Source: an uncultured Desulfobacter sp. (GTDB lineage Bacteria; Desulfobacterota; Desulfobacteria; Desulfobacterales; Desulfobacteraceae). Taken from it: 64,000 bases of DNA. Both the position numbers and the translations under genes were made by a program. The notes under the pieces were generated by a model. It ran no database searches and was not told the origin of the DNA. It saw nothing but the letters and a program-made list of their open reading frames with translations. Location of the stretch: positions 3,224,001 through 3,288,000 of the forward strand of contig NZ_OY762929.1 of assembly GCF_963666675.1 (NCBI RefSeq), in the 5' to 3' direction. Below, piece by piece: positions 45,573 through 53,625 of the stretch. Position 1 is the stretch's first letter, and the number at the start of each line of letters is the position of its first letter.

Positions 45573-47273
45573 ATGGGGAAAAAAAATAAAATTTCCATAA
45601 AGGCTTCCATGATCACCGGATGTGTCGTTCTGGTTTCACTTGCCGCAGCAAGTTTCATCTTTGTAAAGCTCCAATCCGGATTTTCATCCGTAATCCTGGA
45701 AAATTTTATAAAAACTCAAAATGAAACCACAATGCTATACCAAAAAGACCAACAACAGACACTTGAGCATCGGACAAAAGTTATTACTGAAATTTCCAGC
45801 TCAATTGCGTCTCCATTTCTTTATAATCTGGATCCGGAGTCACTGAAACGACTGCTTGCCGGTTTCATAAAGATTGACGGTATTATCGCCATAACCGTTA
45901 TTGACGTTGACAATCTACCGTTTGCAGCTGTCTGGATGGATGGAGAAATTCAAACCGGTAATGAGATTCCCCCAACCGTTGCGCTTAAGGATGAATTTTC
46001 CTTCAGCACGGCATGCAGTTATGAAGAAGAGACGCTTGGCACCCTATCCATTTTTTACACAGATGATCCGGTACAGCAAAAAATACGTAAAAATAAAGAA
46101 CTTACCCTTGGATATATCGCAGATTTCAAAGGAATCGCTTCCAAGAGCATCAACCAATCCATTCAGATTCAGCTTGCCGTATCCACATGCATTATACTGG
46201 TGCTGATCCTTTCAATTGTTATAAGCATTAAATATATTGTGTCCAACCCCATCAATACAACGGTTCACATGCTTAAAGACATAGCCCAGGGTGAAGGCGA
46301 CCTGACAAAGCGTATAACCGTCGTGTCGGGTGATGAGATCGGGGAACTTGCCAGGTGGTTTAATCGTTTCATCGAAAAGCTCCAGGGGATTATAAGAGAG
46401 ATTTCAAGTAATTCCGACACACAGAATAGAGCGTCCGATGAACTGTTTTCCATTTCAAAGCAACTGTCGCAAGGTGCGGAAAGAATGTCCGGTAATTCAG
46501 AGCGTATTGCGGCAGCAGCCGAAGAGATGAGAACGAATATGACATCGGTTGCGGCGGCCACGGAAGAATCTTCCACAAACATCAATATGGTGTCTGCCGC
46601 TGCCGAGCAGATGACGTCAAGCATCGTCGAGATTGCTCAAAATACCGAAAAAACCCGAACCGCAAGTAATGGCGCAGTAGAAAGGATTCAAAAAACCTTG
46701 AAAAATGTCGGAATGCTCAGTGATTCCGCCCAGAAGATCGGAAAAGTGGTTGAAACCATCACTGAGATATCAGAACAAACCAATCTCCTGGCCTTGAATG
46801 CGACCATTGAAGCCGCCCGGGCCGGAGAAGCCGGCAAAGGGTTTGCCGTGGTGGCAGGGGAAATCAAAAGCCTGGCACAACAGACGGCCGAAGCCACGTT
46901 TGAAATTAAAGACAAAATAGAGAACATTCAAGCATCAACCCGGGAAACGGTGTCTGAAATTGAAGATGTTACCGGAACGATTCGTGATGTAAATAATATG
47001 ATCGACAATGTGTCTGCGGCGTTGGAAGAACAGTCCGCAACCACAAAAGAGATTACCGGCAACGTGACCCAGGCAAACCAGGGGATTCAGGAGACCACCC
47101 AAAATGTGGCCAATAGTTCTGATATTGCAAACAGTATTGCCGATGACATATCAAATATGAATAAAGACTCAAAAACGACCACGGAGAATAGCACCCGTGT
47201 ATTTAACAGCGCAGAGCAACTCACGGAATTATCCGGTGAAATGAAACGGATCATCGGCCAGTTCAAGATTTAG
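45573..47273 (+). CDS. Methyl-accepting chemotaxis protein
   Basis: The 566-residue receptor has a first membrane segment (MITGCVVLVSLAAASFIF, about 13-30), a periplasmic sensor of about 150 residues, a second membrane segment (CIILVLILSIVISI), a HAMP domain, and a long coiled-coil signalling domain. The signalling tip reads ISEQTNLLALNATIEAARAGE then GKGFAVVAGEI, the CheA/CheW contact hairpin. AAGGAAAC lies 5-12 bases before the ATG; the frame is open further upstream but without a site. It detects a periplasmic ligand and steers motility. Confidence 0.94.
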   Translation: MGKKNKISIKASMITGCVVLVSLAAASFIFVKLQSGFSSVILENFIKTQNETTMLYQKDQQQTLEHRTKVITEISSSIASPFLYNLDPESLKRLLAGFIKIDGIIAITVIDVDNLPFAAVWMDGEIQTGNEIPPTVALKDEFSFSTACSYEEETLGTLSIFYTDDPVQQKIRKNKELTLGYIADFKGIASKSINQSIQIQLAVSTCIILVLILSIVISIKYIVSNPINTTVHMLKDIAQGEGDLTKRITVVSGDEIGELARWFNRFIEKLQGIIREISSNSDTQNRASDELFSISKQLSQGAERMSGNSERIAAAAEEMRTNMTSVAAATEESSTNINMVSAAAEQMTSSIVEIAQNTEKTRTASNGAVERIQKTLKNVGMLSDSAQKIGKVVETITEISEQTNLLALNATIEAARAGEAGKGFAVVAGEIKSLAQQTAEATFEIKDKIENIQASTRETVSEIEDVTGTIRDVNNMIDNVSAALEEQSATTKEITGNVTQANQGIQETTQNVANSSDIANSIADDISNMNKDSKTTTENSTRVFNSAEQLTELSGEMKRIIGQFKI

Positions 47274-47324
47274 CCATCTGAAACCACGATATAGACCGGC
47301 AACCATATCGTCGAAGCATATTTA

Positions 47325-47363
47325 CCCCAAAGTTGCATAACCTGTTTATACAACTTTGGGGTT
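47325..47363 (+). terminator. Hairpin after the chemoreceptor gene
   Basis: A perfect 12-bp stem (ACCCCAAAGTTG and its complement) encloses a 15-base loop, 50 bases after the stop codon. The T-run after it is weak, so termination is probable rather than certain. Confidence 0.5.
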
Positions 47364-47411
47364 TGACTATTGACGGCGAATCATAACATTTTGCTTGACC
47401 CCGTCTTAATT

Positions 47412-47450
47412 TCATGGTTAACCATCTTTTGCAATGAAAGTTAACCATGA
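47412..47450. promoter_or_regulatory. BirA-type operator over the birA start
   Basis: Perfect inverted 11-base arms TCATGGTTAAC (47412-47422) and GTTAACCATGA (47440-47450) are separated by 17 bases. BirA operators are GTTAAC/GTAAAC-type arms with a 14-17-base spacer in front of biotin genes. The birA ATG lies in the spacer, so bound BirA would cover transcription or translation start. The call rests on arm sequence, spacing and position. Confidence 0.65.
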
Positions 47451-48387
47451 ATTGCCGGATAACAGGCAAAAAATCCTTGAAGTATTGTACCGGTCGGACG
47501 GCGCACCTGTGTCCGGGGTCAAAATCAGCGAAGTCGCCGGAATTTCCCGGGTGGCGGTCTGGAAGCACATTAAGGCGTTGCAACAGGCCGGTGTGGATAT
47601 CGAGGCCCTGCCGACGGGGTATAGGCTTCAGGACGCCGACAACCTGCTCTATCCCTTTTGTTTTCCGGCCCATCTTCAGGACAAAATCTTCCATTTTTCC
47701 GAACTTAAATCGACCATGGACCAGGCCCGGCAGATGTCCCGGCAGGGAATGTCCCATGTCAGCTGCGTCATTGCCGAAGTCCAGACCGCATCCAGGGGAC
47801 GGTTGAACAGGCAGTGGGACTCCGACCGGGGCGGGTTGTGGTTCACCCTGGTCCTGAAGCCGGATTTGCCGCCGCCCCTGGCCTGGACCATGAATTTTGC
47901 CGCATCCGCCTGCATGTCCCAGGTGCTGGCCGATTTATTTGACCTGGATGTGCGGGTCAAATGGCCCAACGATCTGCTGCTCAACGGCCGCAAGCTCTCC
48001 GGTATGCTGGCGGAGATCGAAACCCGGGCGGATATGGTAAATTTTCTGTTTCTGGGCATCGGCCTGAATGTAAACAATACACCTGCATCGGATCAATACC
48101 AGGCCATCTCCCTGAAAACGGCCCTGAAAAGACCTGTTGCCAGAAAACAGATTCTGATCCGGTTTCTGGACCTGTTTGAATCCCGGATTAAGACCGTTGA
48201 TCCGGCCCGGATCATCAGCCAATGGAAGGAGCGAACCGCCACCATCGGCACCCAAGTCCGGGTTCAGACCCATGACCGGGTCTATGAGGGCAAGGCCCTG
48301 GATGTGGATGACACTGGGGCCCTTATCCTTGAAAGCCGGGACGGCATCACCCGGAAAATCATTTATGGTGATTGTTTTCATGCCTGA
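47434..48387 (+). CDS. birA: Bifunctional biotin protein ligase/biotin repressor BirA
   Basis: The 317-residue protein has an N-terminal winged helix (GVKISEVAGISRVAVWKHIKAL, residues about 20-50) for DNA binding. The ligase domain follows with the biotinyl-AMP loop in ASRGRLNRQWDSDRGGLWF and KWPNDLLLNGRKLSGML, and then a C-terminal SH3-like domain. It activates biotin, attaches it to carboxylases, and represses biotin genes. The ATG has no ribosome site and lies inside the operator, so the mRNA may be leaderless. It heads a birA-bioY-bioM-bioN cluster. Confidence 0.95.
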   Translation: MKVNHELPDNRQKILEVLYRSDGAPVSGVKISEVAGISRVAVWKHIKALQQAGVDIEALPTGYRLQDADNLLYPFCFPAHLQDKIFHFSELKSTMDQARQMSRQGMSHVSCVIAEVQTASRGRLNRQWDSDRGGLWFTLVLKPDLPPPLAWTMNFAASACMSQVLADLFDLDVRVKWPNDLLLNGRKLSGMLAEIETRADMVNFLFLGIGLNVNNTPASDQYQAISLKTALKRPVARKQILIRFLDLFESRIKTVDPARIISQWKERTATIGTQVRVQTHDRVYEGKALDVDDTGALILESRDGITRKIIYGDCFHA

Positions 48388-48434
48388 ACCACCCCATTTA
48401 ACACCATATCGGCGCGTTTCCACCCCCCATTAAA

Positions 48435-48974
48435 ATGAAGAATAGACCCATGGATGTTTCCGTAAAACCAATTGTATATTCAGCCCTTTTTATCGCCCTG
48501 ATCAGCATTGGCGCAATGATTGCCATACCTGTGGGCCCGGTCCCCATTGTACTTCAAAACATGTTTGTGCTCCTGGCAGGGTTGATCCTGCCGCCGGCCT
48601 GGGCTGCCGGGTGTGTAGCGGTTTACCTGCTCATGGGATTTGCCGGGCTACCGGTGTTTGCCGGCGGCACCTCGGGTATAGGCAAAGTGTTTGGCCCCAC
48701 CGGCGGCTATCTTATCTCTTATCTGCCGGCGGCTTTTCTTGCCGCCGTAATATCCGGCCGTTCTGAAAAGGGCCTGTTCCGGGATTGTGCAGCCGCCATT
48801 GCCGGAATGGCAGTGGTTTATATGTTCGGGGTGCCCTGGTTGAAATGGGTGTTGGCCGTATCCTGGAACAAGGCTCTGGCTGTGGGCATGTATCCCTTTC
48901 TTGTGGGCGCTGTGCTCAAAATAGCTGCAGCGGTCATCATTGCCCGAAAACTTCGGCCCCTGATCCGGTTTTAA
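48435..48974 (+). CDS. bioY: Biotin transporter substrate-binding subunit BioY
   Basis: BioY is the S-component that binds biotin in the inner membrane. The 179-residue protein has about six membrane helices and the family motif GGTSGIGKVFGPTGGYLIS, plus IPVGPVPIVLQNMFVLLAG near the N-terminus. It is followed four bases later by the ATPase gene and then the T-component, a full biotin ECF transporter. The start at 48435 gives MKNRPMDVSVKP; an in-frame ATG at 48450 is possible. Confidence 0.95.
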   Translation: MKNRPMDVSVKPIVYSALFIALISIGAMIAIPVGPVPIVLQNMFVLLAGLILPPAWAAGCVAVYLLMGFAGLPVFAGGTSGIGKVFGPTGGYLISYLPAAFLAAVISGRSEKGLFRDCAAAIAGMAVVYMFGVPWLKWVLAVSWNKALAVGMYPFLVGAVLKIAAAVIIARKLRPLIRF

Positions 48975-48978
48975 CTGT

Positions 48979-49725
48979 ATGATGAACAGGATATTATTAA
49001 AGACAGAGCATCTGACCCATGCCTTTGGGTCGGAGGATACCGGTATTTTTGACATCTGCCTGAGCGTATCCCGCAATGATTTTATTGTGCTTGCCGGCAG
49101 GAACGGATGCGGCAAAACCACTTTGATCCGCCATTTCAACGGTCTGTTAACGCCCCAGGCCGGTCAGGTTCTGCTCAACGGCCGGAACATTCAAAAAGAT
49201 TTGACCCATGCCCGCAAAAAAATCGGCATGGTGTTCCAGGACCCGGACACCCAGATCATCGCAGATACCGTGTTTGATGAAACCGCCTTTGGGCCGGAAA
49301 ATTTAAACATGGGTCGAAAAGAAATTGATGAAAAGGTCAAAAACGTCCTGAACCAGCTTGACCTGGATCATTTGCGGGAGAGGAACCCTGCCACACTCTC
49401 CGGCGGAGAAAAACGGCGGCTGGCCATTGCCGGTATTCTGGTCATGGAACCGGACCTTATTATCTTTGATGAACCCTTTGCCAACCTGGATTACCCATCT
49501 ATTTTATCTCTGGTCAAACTGTGCCGAAAACTTCACCAATCCGGCCATGCCATTGTGATGACCACCCATGATGTGGCACCGGTCATTAACATTGCCACCC
49601 AAATGGTCATCATGGACAAGGGTCGAATCAAGGCCCAGGGCGATCCGGTATCCCTTGCTTCCCGCCTTGAATCCCATGGGGTGAAAAATCCCTTTACCCC
49701 CATGACACAGACATGGGCGTTGTGA
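48979..49725 (+). CDS. bioM: Biotin ECF transporter ATPase BioM
   Basis: The 248-residue ABC ATPase has Walker A GRNGCGKTT, Q-loop VFQDPDTQI, signature LSGGEKRRLAIAGIL, Walker B LIIFDEPFANLD and switch His in TTHDVAPV. It powers biotin uptake with BioN and BioY. It starts 4 bases after the bioY stop and overlaps bioN by 13 bases. Confidence 0.93.
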   Translation: MMNRILLKTEHLTHAFGSEDTGIFDICLSVSRNDFIVLAGRNGCGKTTLIRHFNGLLTPQAGQVLLNGRNIQKDLTHARKKIGMVFQDPDTQIIADTVFDETAFGPENLNMGRKEIDEKVKNVLNQLDLDHLRERNPATLSGGEKRRLAIAGILVMEPDLIIFDEPFANLDYPSILSLVKLCRKLHQSGHAIVMTTHDVAPVINIATQMVIMDKGRIKAQGDPVSLASRLESHGVKNPFTPMTQTWAL

Positions 49726-50483
49726 CCCTTTTTTCCTATCGATCCGGCAGAACCGTCTGGCACACCCTGGATGTCCGGTGCAAATGCCTGATGGTTTGCC
49801 TGCTGAGCCTGGCTGTGCTCAGGACAGGCCTGCCGGGGACGATTGTTTGTCTGGGTGTTTTAACGGCTATTTTAAAAACAGTGGGGCTGGGTCCGGCAAA
49901 CATTGTGACGCAGTTAAAAGCATTTCTTTTGCTTTTGACTGTGATATTTTTCAGCCGGTGGGCCGGCACCTCCGGCGATCCCATGGTGACCGCCTATGGG
50001 TTCAGCCTGACCCGCCAGGGCTTGGCTTCCGGCAGCCTGGTGTCCTTGCGGTTTCTGGTGGTCATGCTGCTGGGCCTTGTGTTGACGGTCACGACCCGTT
50101 CCGGGGAAATCAAAACAGCCGTCCAGTGGTTCTTTCGTCCCGTTCCGTTTATTCCTGAACGCCGGGTTGCCGTGATGGCGGGATTAGCCCTTAAATTCAT
50201 GCCGCTGATCCTGGATAATGCCCGGGAAGTGACCTATGCCGTCCATGCCCGGTGCGGCAATTTGCGAAAAAATCCTGTACGGCGCTTGATCCACCTGTCC
50301 TGGCCCCTGTTGAAAAAAACATTTCAATCCGCAGATGATCTAAGCCTTGCCATGCAGGCCCGGTGTTACAGTGACAACCGGACTGATCCGCGCTTTTCCC
50401 CAAATGGAAAAGAAGGCTGTATCCTGGCGCTGACACTTGTCTTTTCCGCAGTGATGCTCCTGATGGACTACTGGCCGGTCTAA
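49713..50483 (+). CDS. bioN: Biotin ECF transporter transmembrane subunit BioN
   Basis: This 256-residue T-component has about five hydrophobic segments (CLMVCLLSLAVLRTGL, AFLLLLTVIFFSRW, VSLRFLVVMLLGLVLTV) and the two cytoplasmic coupling helices with Ala-Arg-Gly-like motifs (AVHARCGNLR and LAMQARCYSD). These contact the ATPase. It overlaps bioM and is the last gene of the biotin cluster. Confidence 0.9.
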   Translation: MGVVTLFSYRSGRTVWHTLDVRCKCLMVCLLSLAVLRTGLPGTIVCLGVLTAILKTVGLGPANIVTQLKAFLLLLTVIFFSRWAGTSGDPMVTAYGFSLTRQGLASGSLVSLRFLVVMLLGLVLTVTTRSGEIKTAVQWFFRPVPFIPERRVAVMAGLALKFMPLILDNAREVTYAVHARCGNLRKNPVRRLIHLSWPLLKKTFQSADDLSLAMQARCYSDNRTDPRFSPNGKEGCILALTLVFSAVMLLMDYWPV

Positions 50484-50524
50484 GGTCCATGATCGCCTTC
50501 GACTCATGTTGGGCATAGGGCGAT

Positions 50525-50632
50525 TTTTACATGAAAGAGTTCGATAACTTATTGAATTCTTTCATTCTTCGTTGTGGGTCCAAGCCGGGGTCATGATAGA
50601 CCTGGCTCGGGCCATGGCCGTTATAGGAACAG
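50525..50632 (+). repeat. Two-hairpin repeat, copy F
   Basis: Hairpin 1 keeps GAAAGA/TCTTTC but has a wholly different, still paired, inner stem (GTTCGATAA with TTATTGAAT). The linker is CTTCGTTGTG. Hairpin 2 pairs AGCCgGGGTC with GACCTGGCT. The 3' end is GGGCCATGGCCGTTATA, whose ATG opens a nine-codon frame (M-A-V-I-G-T-D-F-L-stop). It lies upstream of the hybrid kinase in the same direction. Confidence 0.75.
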
Positions 50633-50681
50633 ATTTCCTGTAATGGTCGAATAAGGCAGGAATATACCCAAAGGAGATACG

Positions 50682-50726
50682 ATGAAAGGAAAAAATCAAT
50701 TTAACCGGCCATTCCTTTTTCCATAA
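50682..50726 (+). CDS. Possible 14-residue leader peptide
   Basis: AAAGGAGATACG is an excellent ribosome site for the ATG at 50682, giving M-K-G-K-N-Q-F-N-R-P-F-L-F-P and stop. It lies between repeat copy F and the hybrid kinase gene. It may be a leader peptide or the relic of a longer gene. Only the strong ribosome site supports translation. Confidence 0.3.
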   Translation: MKGKNQFNRPFLFP

Positions 50727-50834
50727 GCTTTACTTCATTTTTACTTCTTGATAGTATCAGATTCATCTTTATCCCAATTTTAAATACCCGACTAAATCGG
50801 AATTTTATGTATGTACAGGAGGGGACGGCTGCCG

Positions 50835-52940
50835 TTGAAAGTACTTATTGTTGATGATGAAAAGCATATCCGACAAAGCCTTGCCGCCCATTTGGAAGAT
50901 AATGAATATGATGTCATAACCGCAGAAAACGGCCGGCAGGGTCTGGCATGTATCCTTTCTGAAAAACCGGATCTTGTGTTGCTGGATTTAAAAATGCCTC
51001 AGATGGACGGCATCGACGTTCTGCGACAGGGCAAAAAAGTCATGCCCGATCTGCCCGTGATTGTCATTTCAGGGGCAAATCGCATCGAGGATGTGGTAAA
51101 GGCATTGCGCCACGGTGCCTGGGATTATCTGGAAAAGCCCATACGAAATTTTAACGTATTGGATCATTCAATAAACCGGGCATTGGAAAAAGCCAGGTTA
51201 ATTGAGCAAAACAAAGCGTACCAGCAGAATCTGGAAAGCATGGTAAAGGAGAGAACCCGGGAACTGAAAAAAGCCAACACCCATCTGTCCGATATCAACG
51301 CCCGGCTGCATAAAATTGTCGAAACCACGCAAAGGTTGCACGGTTGTGTTGAAATGGGACATTTCGGCCAAAAAGTGCTTGAAGAATTTGCCGCACATAT
51401 GGCGGCAACCGGCGGCAGTTTATATCTGCTTGAAGAAAACGGTCTTCGACTGGTGCATTCAATTATTTCCGGACACACGCCTGAATTTATCCCCTTCCCA
51501 TTACCCGAGGAGTCTGTATTTAAAACAGTTCTCGAAAAGGGTCAGGCTCTCCTTGTCAACAATATAGAAGAGGAAAACATATATCTGCCCAGTGGATGGC
51601 CCGGGTATTCAAACGGTTCATTTTTAGCGTTTCCCATCAGGGAAGATTACGGCGCCCCCATCGGTGTTATCACACTTCACGATAAGCAAACGCCTCCCTT
51701 TGTGGATCAGGACAAAGAGATCGGCGCCATCCTTTCATCCTATTGTTGCGAGACCATTCGGGCCATCAAGGCTTTTCAAGCATCAAAAGAGAAGGAGATT
51801 CAACTTCAACAGGCCCAAAAAATGGAAGCCATCGGCACCCTTGCCGGAGGAATTGCCCATGATTTCAACAATATTCTTTCCGGTATTTTCGGTTATGCCG
51901 AACTTGCCAAAATGCACATTAATGCCAATGAAAAGGCAGGCAAATATATTGACCAGGTAATGGTTGGCGCCAGGCGTGCCGGTGAAATTGTCTCCCAGAT
52001 TCTGACATTCAGCCGGCAGGCTGAATCTGAGATGAAACCGTTAAAAATTTATTTGATCGTCAAAGAAGCCGTTAAATTCTTGCGATCCTCCATTCCGTCA
52101 ACCATTCACATCAGCGAAACCGTGGCAACCCACGATATGGCGTTGGCTGACGCAACCCAAATTCATCAGGTGGTTATGAATCTGGGGACCAATGCATATC
52201 ATGCCATGAGAGAGACCGGCGGTATCCTGACCGTTTCATTAAAAAAGGCTGAACTTTCCTACAATGATTTAGAAGAGGGTTGTCCGTTTGGCGAATATAT
52301 CGTGTTGCAGATAGCCGATACCGGGTGCGGTATTGATGAACGCGTCATGGATCGAATTTTTGATCCCTATTTCACGACCAAGGCAGTCTCCCAGGGAACG
52401 GGGCTTGGCCTGGCCGTGGTCAGCAACATCGTTAAAAAACATAACGGCATCATAAAAATTAACAGTCAAATCGGTAAAGGAACGGTTGTGGATGTTTTTT
52501 TTCCGATATTCAATAACACACCGCAGCATTGCGCAGAACCGGAATACAGTGTAAAAAATTTAGAAGGAACCGAACATATTCTACTGGTTGATGATGAACA
52601 AGGGATTCTGGATTCCACCCGGCAGATGCTGTCCAATCTGGGATATACCATATCCGGCTTCTCTGACGGTATATCCGCATTTAAAGCATTTGCCGAAACA
52701 CCGGATGCCTTTGACCTAGTGATTACCGATATGAGTATGCCCAATATGGACGGCAGGATATTGTCGGAAAAAATTTTATCGCTTCAAAAAAATACACCGG
52801 TGATCCTTTGCACGGGGTTTCATGAGACATTTACCGAAAAGGACGCCGTTGAAATGGGAATTCGCCGATATCTGCACAAACCGGTTACCATACAAACCTT
52901 AACATTGGCCATTCGGGAAGAATTAGGCCGGCGAGAATAG
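50835..52940 (+). CDS. Hybrid sensor histidine kinase with receiver-GAF-kinase-receiver layout
   Basis: The product (about 701 residues) opens with a receiver domain (LIVDDEKHIR, phosphoacceptor Asp in VLLDLKMPQMDG). A coiled-coil follows, then a GAF domain (about 170-320), a HisKA helix with the His in GGIAHDFNNIL, an ATPase domain (NLGTNAYHAM, DTGCGID, TGLGLAVV) and a second receiver (LLVDDEQGI, LVITDMSMPNMDG). It has no membrane segment, so it is cytoplasmic and probably relays a signal from another protein. I favour the TTG at 50835, since AGGAGGGG lies just upstream; ATG at 50811 would place that site inside the gene. Confidence 0.9.
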   Translation: MKVLIVDDEKHIRQSLAAHLEDNEYDVITAENGRQGLACILSEKPDLVLLDLKMPQMDGIDVLRQGKKVMPDLPVIVISGANRIEDVVKALRHGAWDYLEKPIRNFNVLDHSINRALEKARLIEQNKAYQQNLESMVKERTRELKKANTHLSDINARLHKIVETTQRLHGCVEMGHFGQKVLEEFAAHMAATGGSLYLLEENGLRLVHSIISGHTPEFIPFPLPEESVFKTVLEKGQALLVNNIEEENIYLPSGWPGYSNGSFLAFPIREDYGAPIGVITLHDKQTPPFVDQDKEIGAILSSYCCETIRAIKAFQASKEKEIQLQQAQKMEAIGTLAGGIAHDFNNILSGIFGYAELAKMHINANEKAGKYIDQVMVGARRAGEIVSQILTFSRQAESEMKPLKIYLIVKEAVKFLRSSIPSTIHISETVATHDMALADATQIHQVVMNLGTNAYHAMRETGGILTVSLKKAELSYNDLEEGCPFGEYIVLQIADTGCGIDERVMDRIFDPYFTTKAVSQGTGLGLAVVSNIVKKHNGIIKINSQIGKGTVVDVFFPIFNNTPQHCAEPEYSVKNLEGTEHILLVDDEQGILDSTRQMLSNLGYTISGFSDGISAFKAFAETPDAFDLVITDMSMPNMDGRILSEKILSLQKNTPVILCTGFHETFTEKDAVEMGIRRYLHKPVTIQTLTLAIREELGRRE

Positions 52941-52944
52941 GATC

Positions 52945-53334
52945 ATGGAACAAATTAGAAACAGCATATTAATTGTTGATGATGAACTCTATATCCGACA
53001 GAGTTTTATTGATTATTTTGAAGATCGGGATTGGATGGTTTTTGATGCCGAAAGTGGTGAAGCGGCTCTTGAACTGCTCAAAACCCAGATCACTGACGCG
53101 GCCATCGTAGATATTCGCATGACGGGAATGGATGGGGAGACGTTTATCAGAAACGCATCAAAAAAATACCCGGATATGATCTTTGTGATCTGTACAGGCT
53201 CACCGGAATACGAACCCGCCGAAGATATACGTCAATGCCCCCATGTTGCAGATCAGGTTTTCGGCAAGCCGGTAACAAATATTGATGCACTTGAAAAGAC
53301 CCTCAAAGACATGTTAGCTGATAAAAAAGAATAA
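52945..53334 (+). CDS. Single-domain response regulator
   Basis: The 129-residue protein is one receiver domain: acidic pair in LIVDDELYIRQ, phosphoacceptor Asp in AAIVDIRMTGMDG, Thr in VICTGSPE and Lys in VFGKPV. It has no output domain. It starts 4 bases after the hybrid kinase, so the two are co-transcribed and probably form a phosphorelay. Confidence 0.93.
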   Translation: MEQIRNSILIVDDELYIRQSFIDYFEDRDWMVFDAESGEAALELLKTQITDAAIVDIRMTGMDGETFIRNASKKYPDMIFVICTGSPEYEPAEDIRQCPHVADQVFGKPVTNIDALEKTLKDMLADKKE

Positions 53335-53367
53335 AAATATTTGTCCAGGGGCTTGATCGCAAAATGG

Positions 53368-53625
53368 ATGTACAACACAATGGAAGATGAGGAAAAAACC
53401 AAATCCCAGCTGATTCGTGAACTTCAGGAGATGCGCAAACATATTTTTGACCCCTTTTTCACTACCAAGCCCATGGGGGTCAGCACGTGACTTGGCTTAA
53501 GCGTATCGTATTTCATCATCACCGAGAACCATAAAGGCGAAATGATGGTCGAGTCCAGCCCGGGAGCCGGGGGAAAATTTATTATACGGTTGGCTACCAG
53601 CGAATTACCAGGTACTGAGACATGA
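53368..53625 (+). pseudogene. Internally deleted histidine kinase remnant
   Basis: A start typical of PAS-kinase genes (MEDEEKTKSQLIRELQEMR, ATG 53380) is fused directly to the last part of the ATPase domain (KHIFDPFFTTKPMGVST), an in-frame TGA at 53488, and then LGLSVSYFIITENHKGEMMVESSPGAG to a stop at 53625. The fused part is nearly identical in DNA to about 60294-60440 of the kinase gene downstream. The kinase core between is gone. Its final stop overlaps the next gene as ATGA. Confidence 0.85.

Noticed and set aside
53488..53490. In-frame TGA in a kinase-like frame, possibly selenocysteine
   Set aside because: It falls at a Gly codon position of the ATPase G-box in a remnant whose kinase core is deleted; simple decay explains it.
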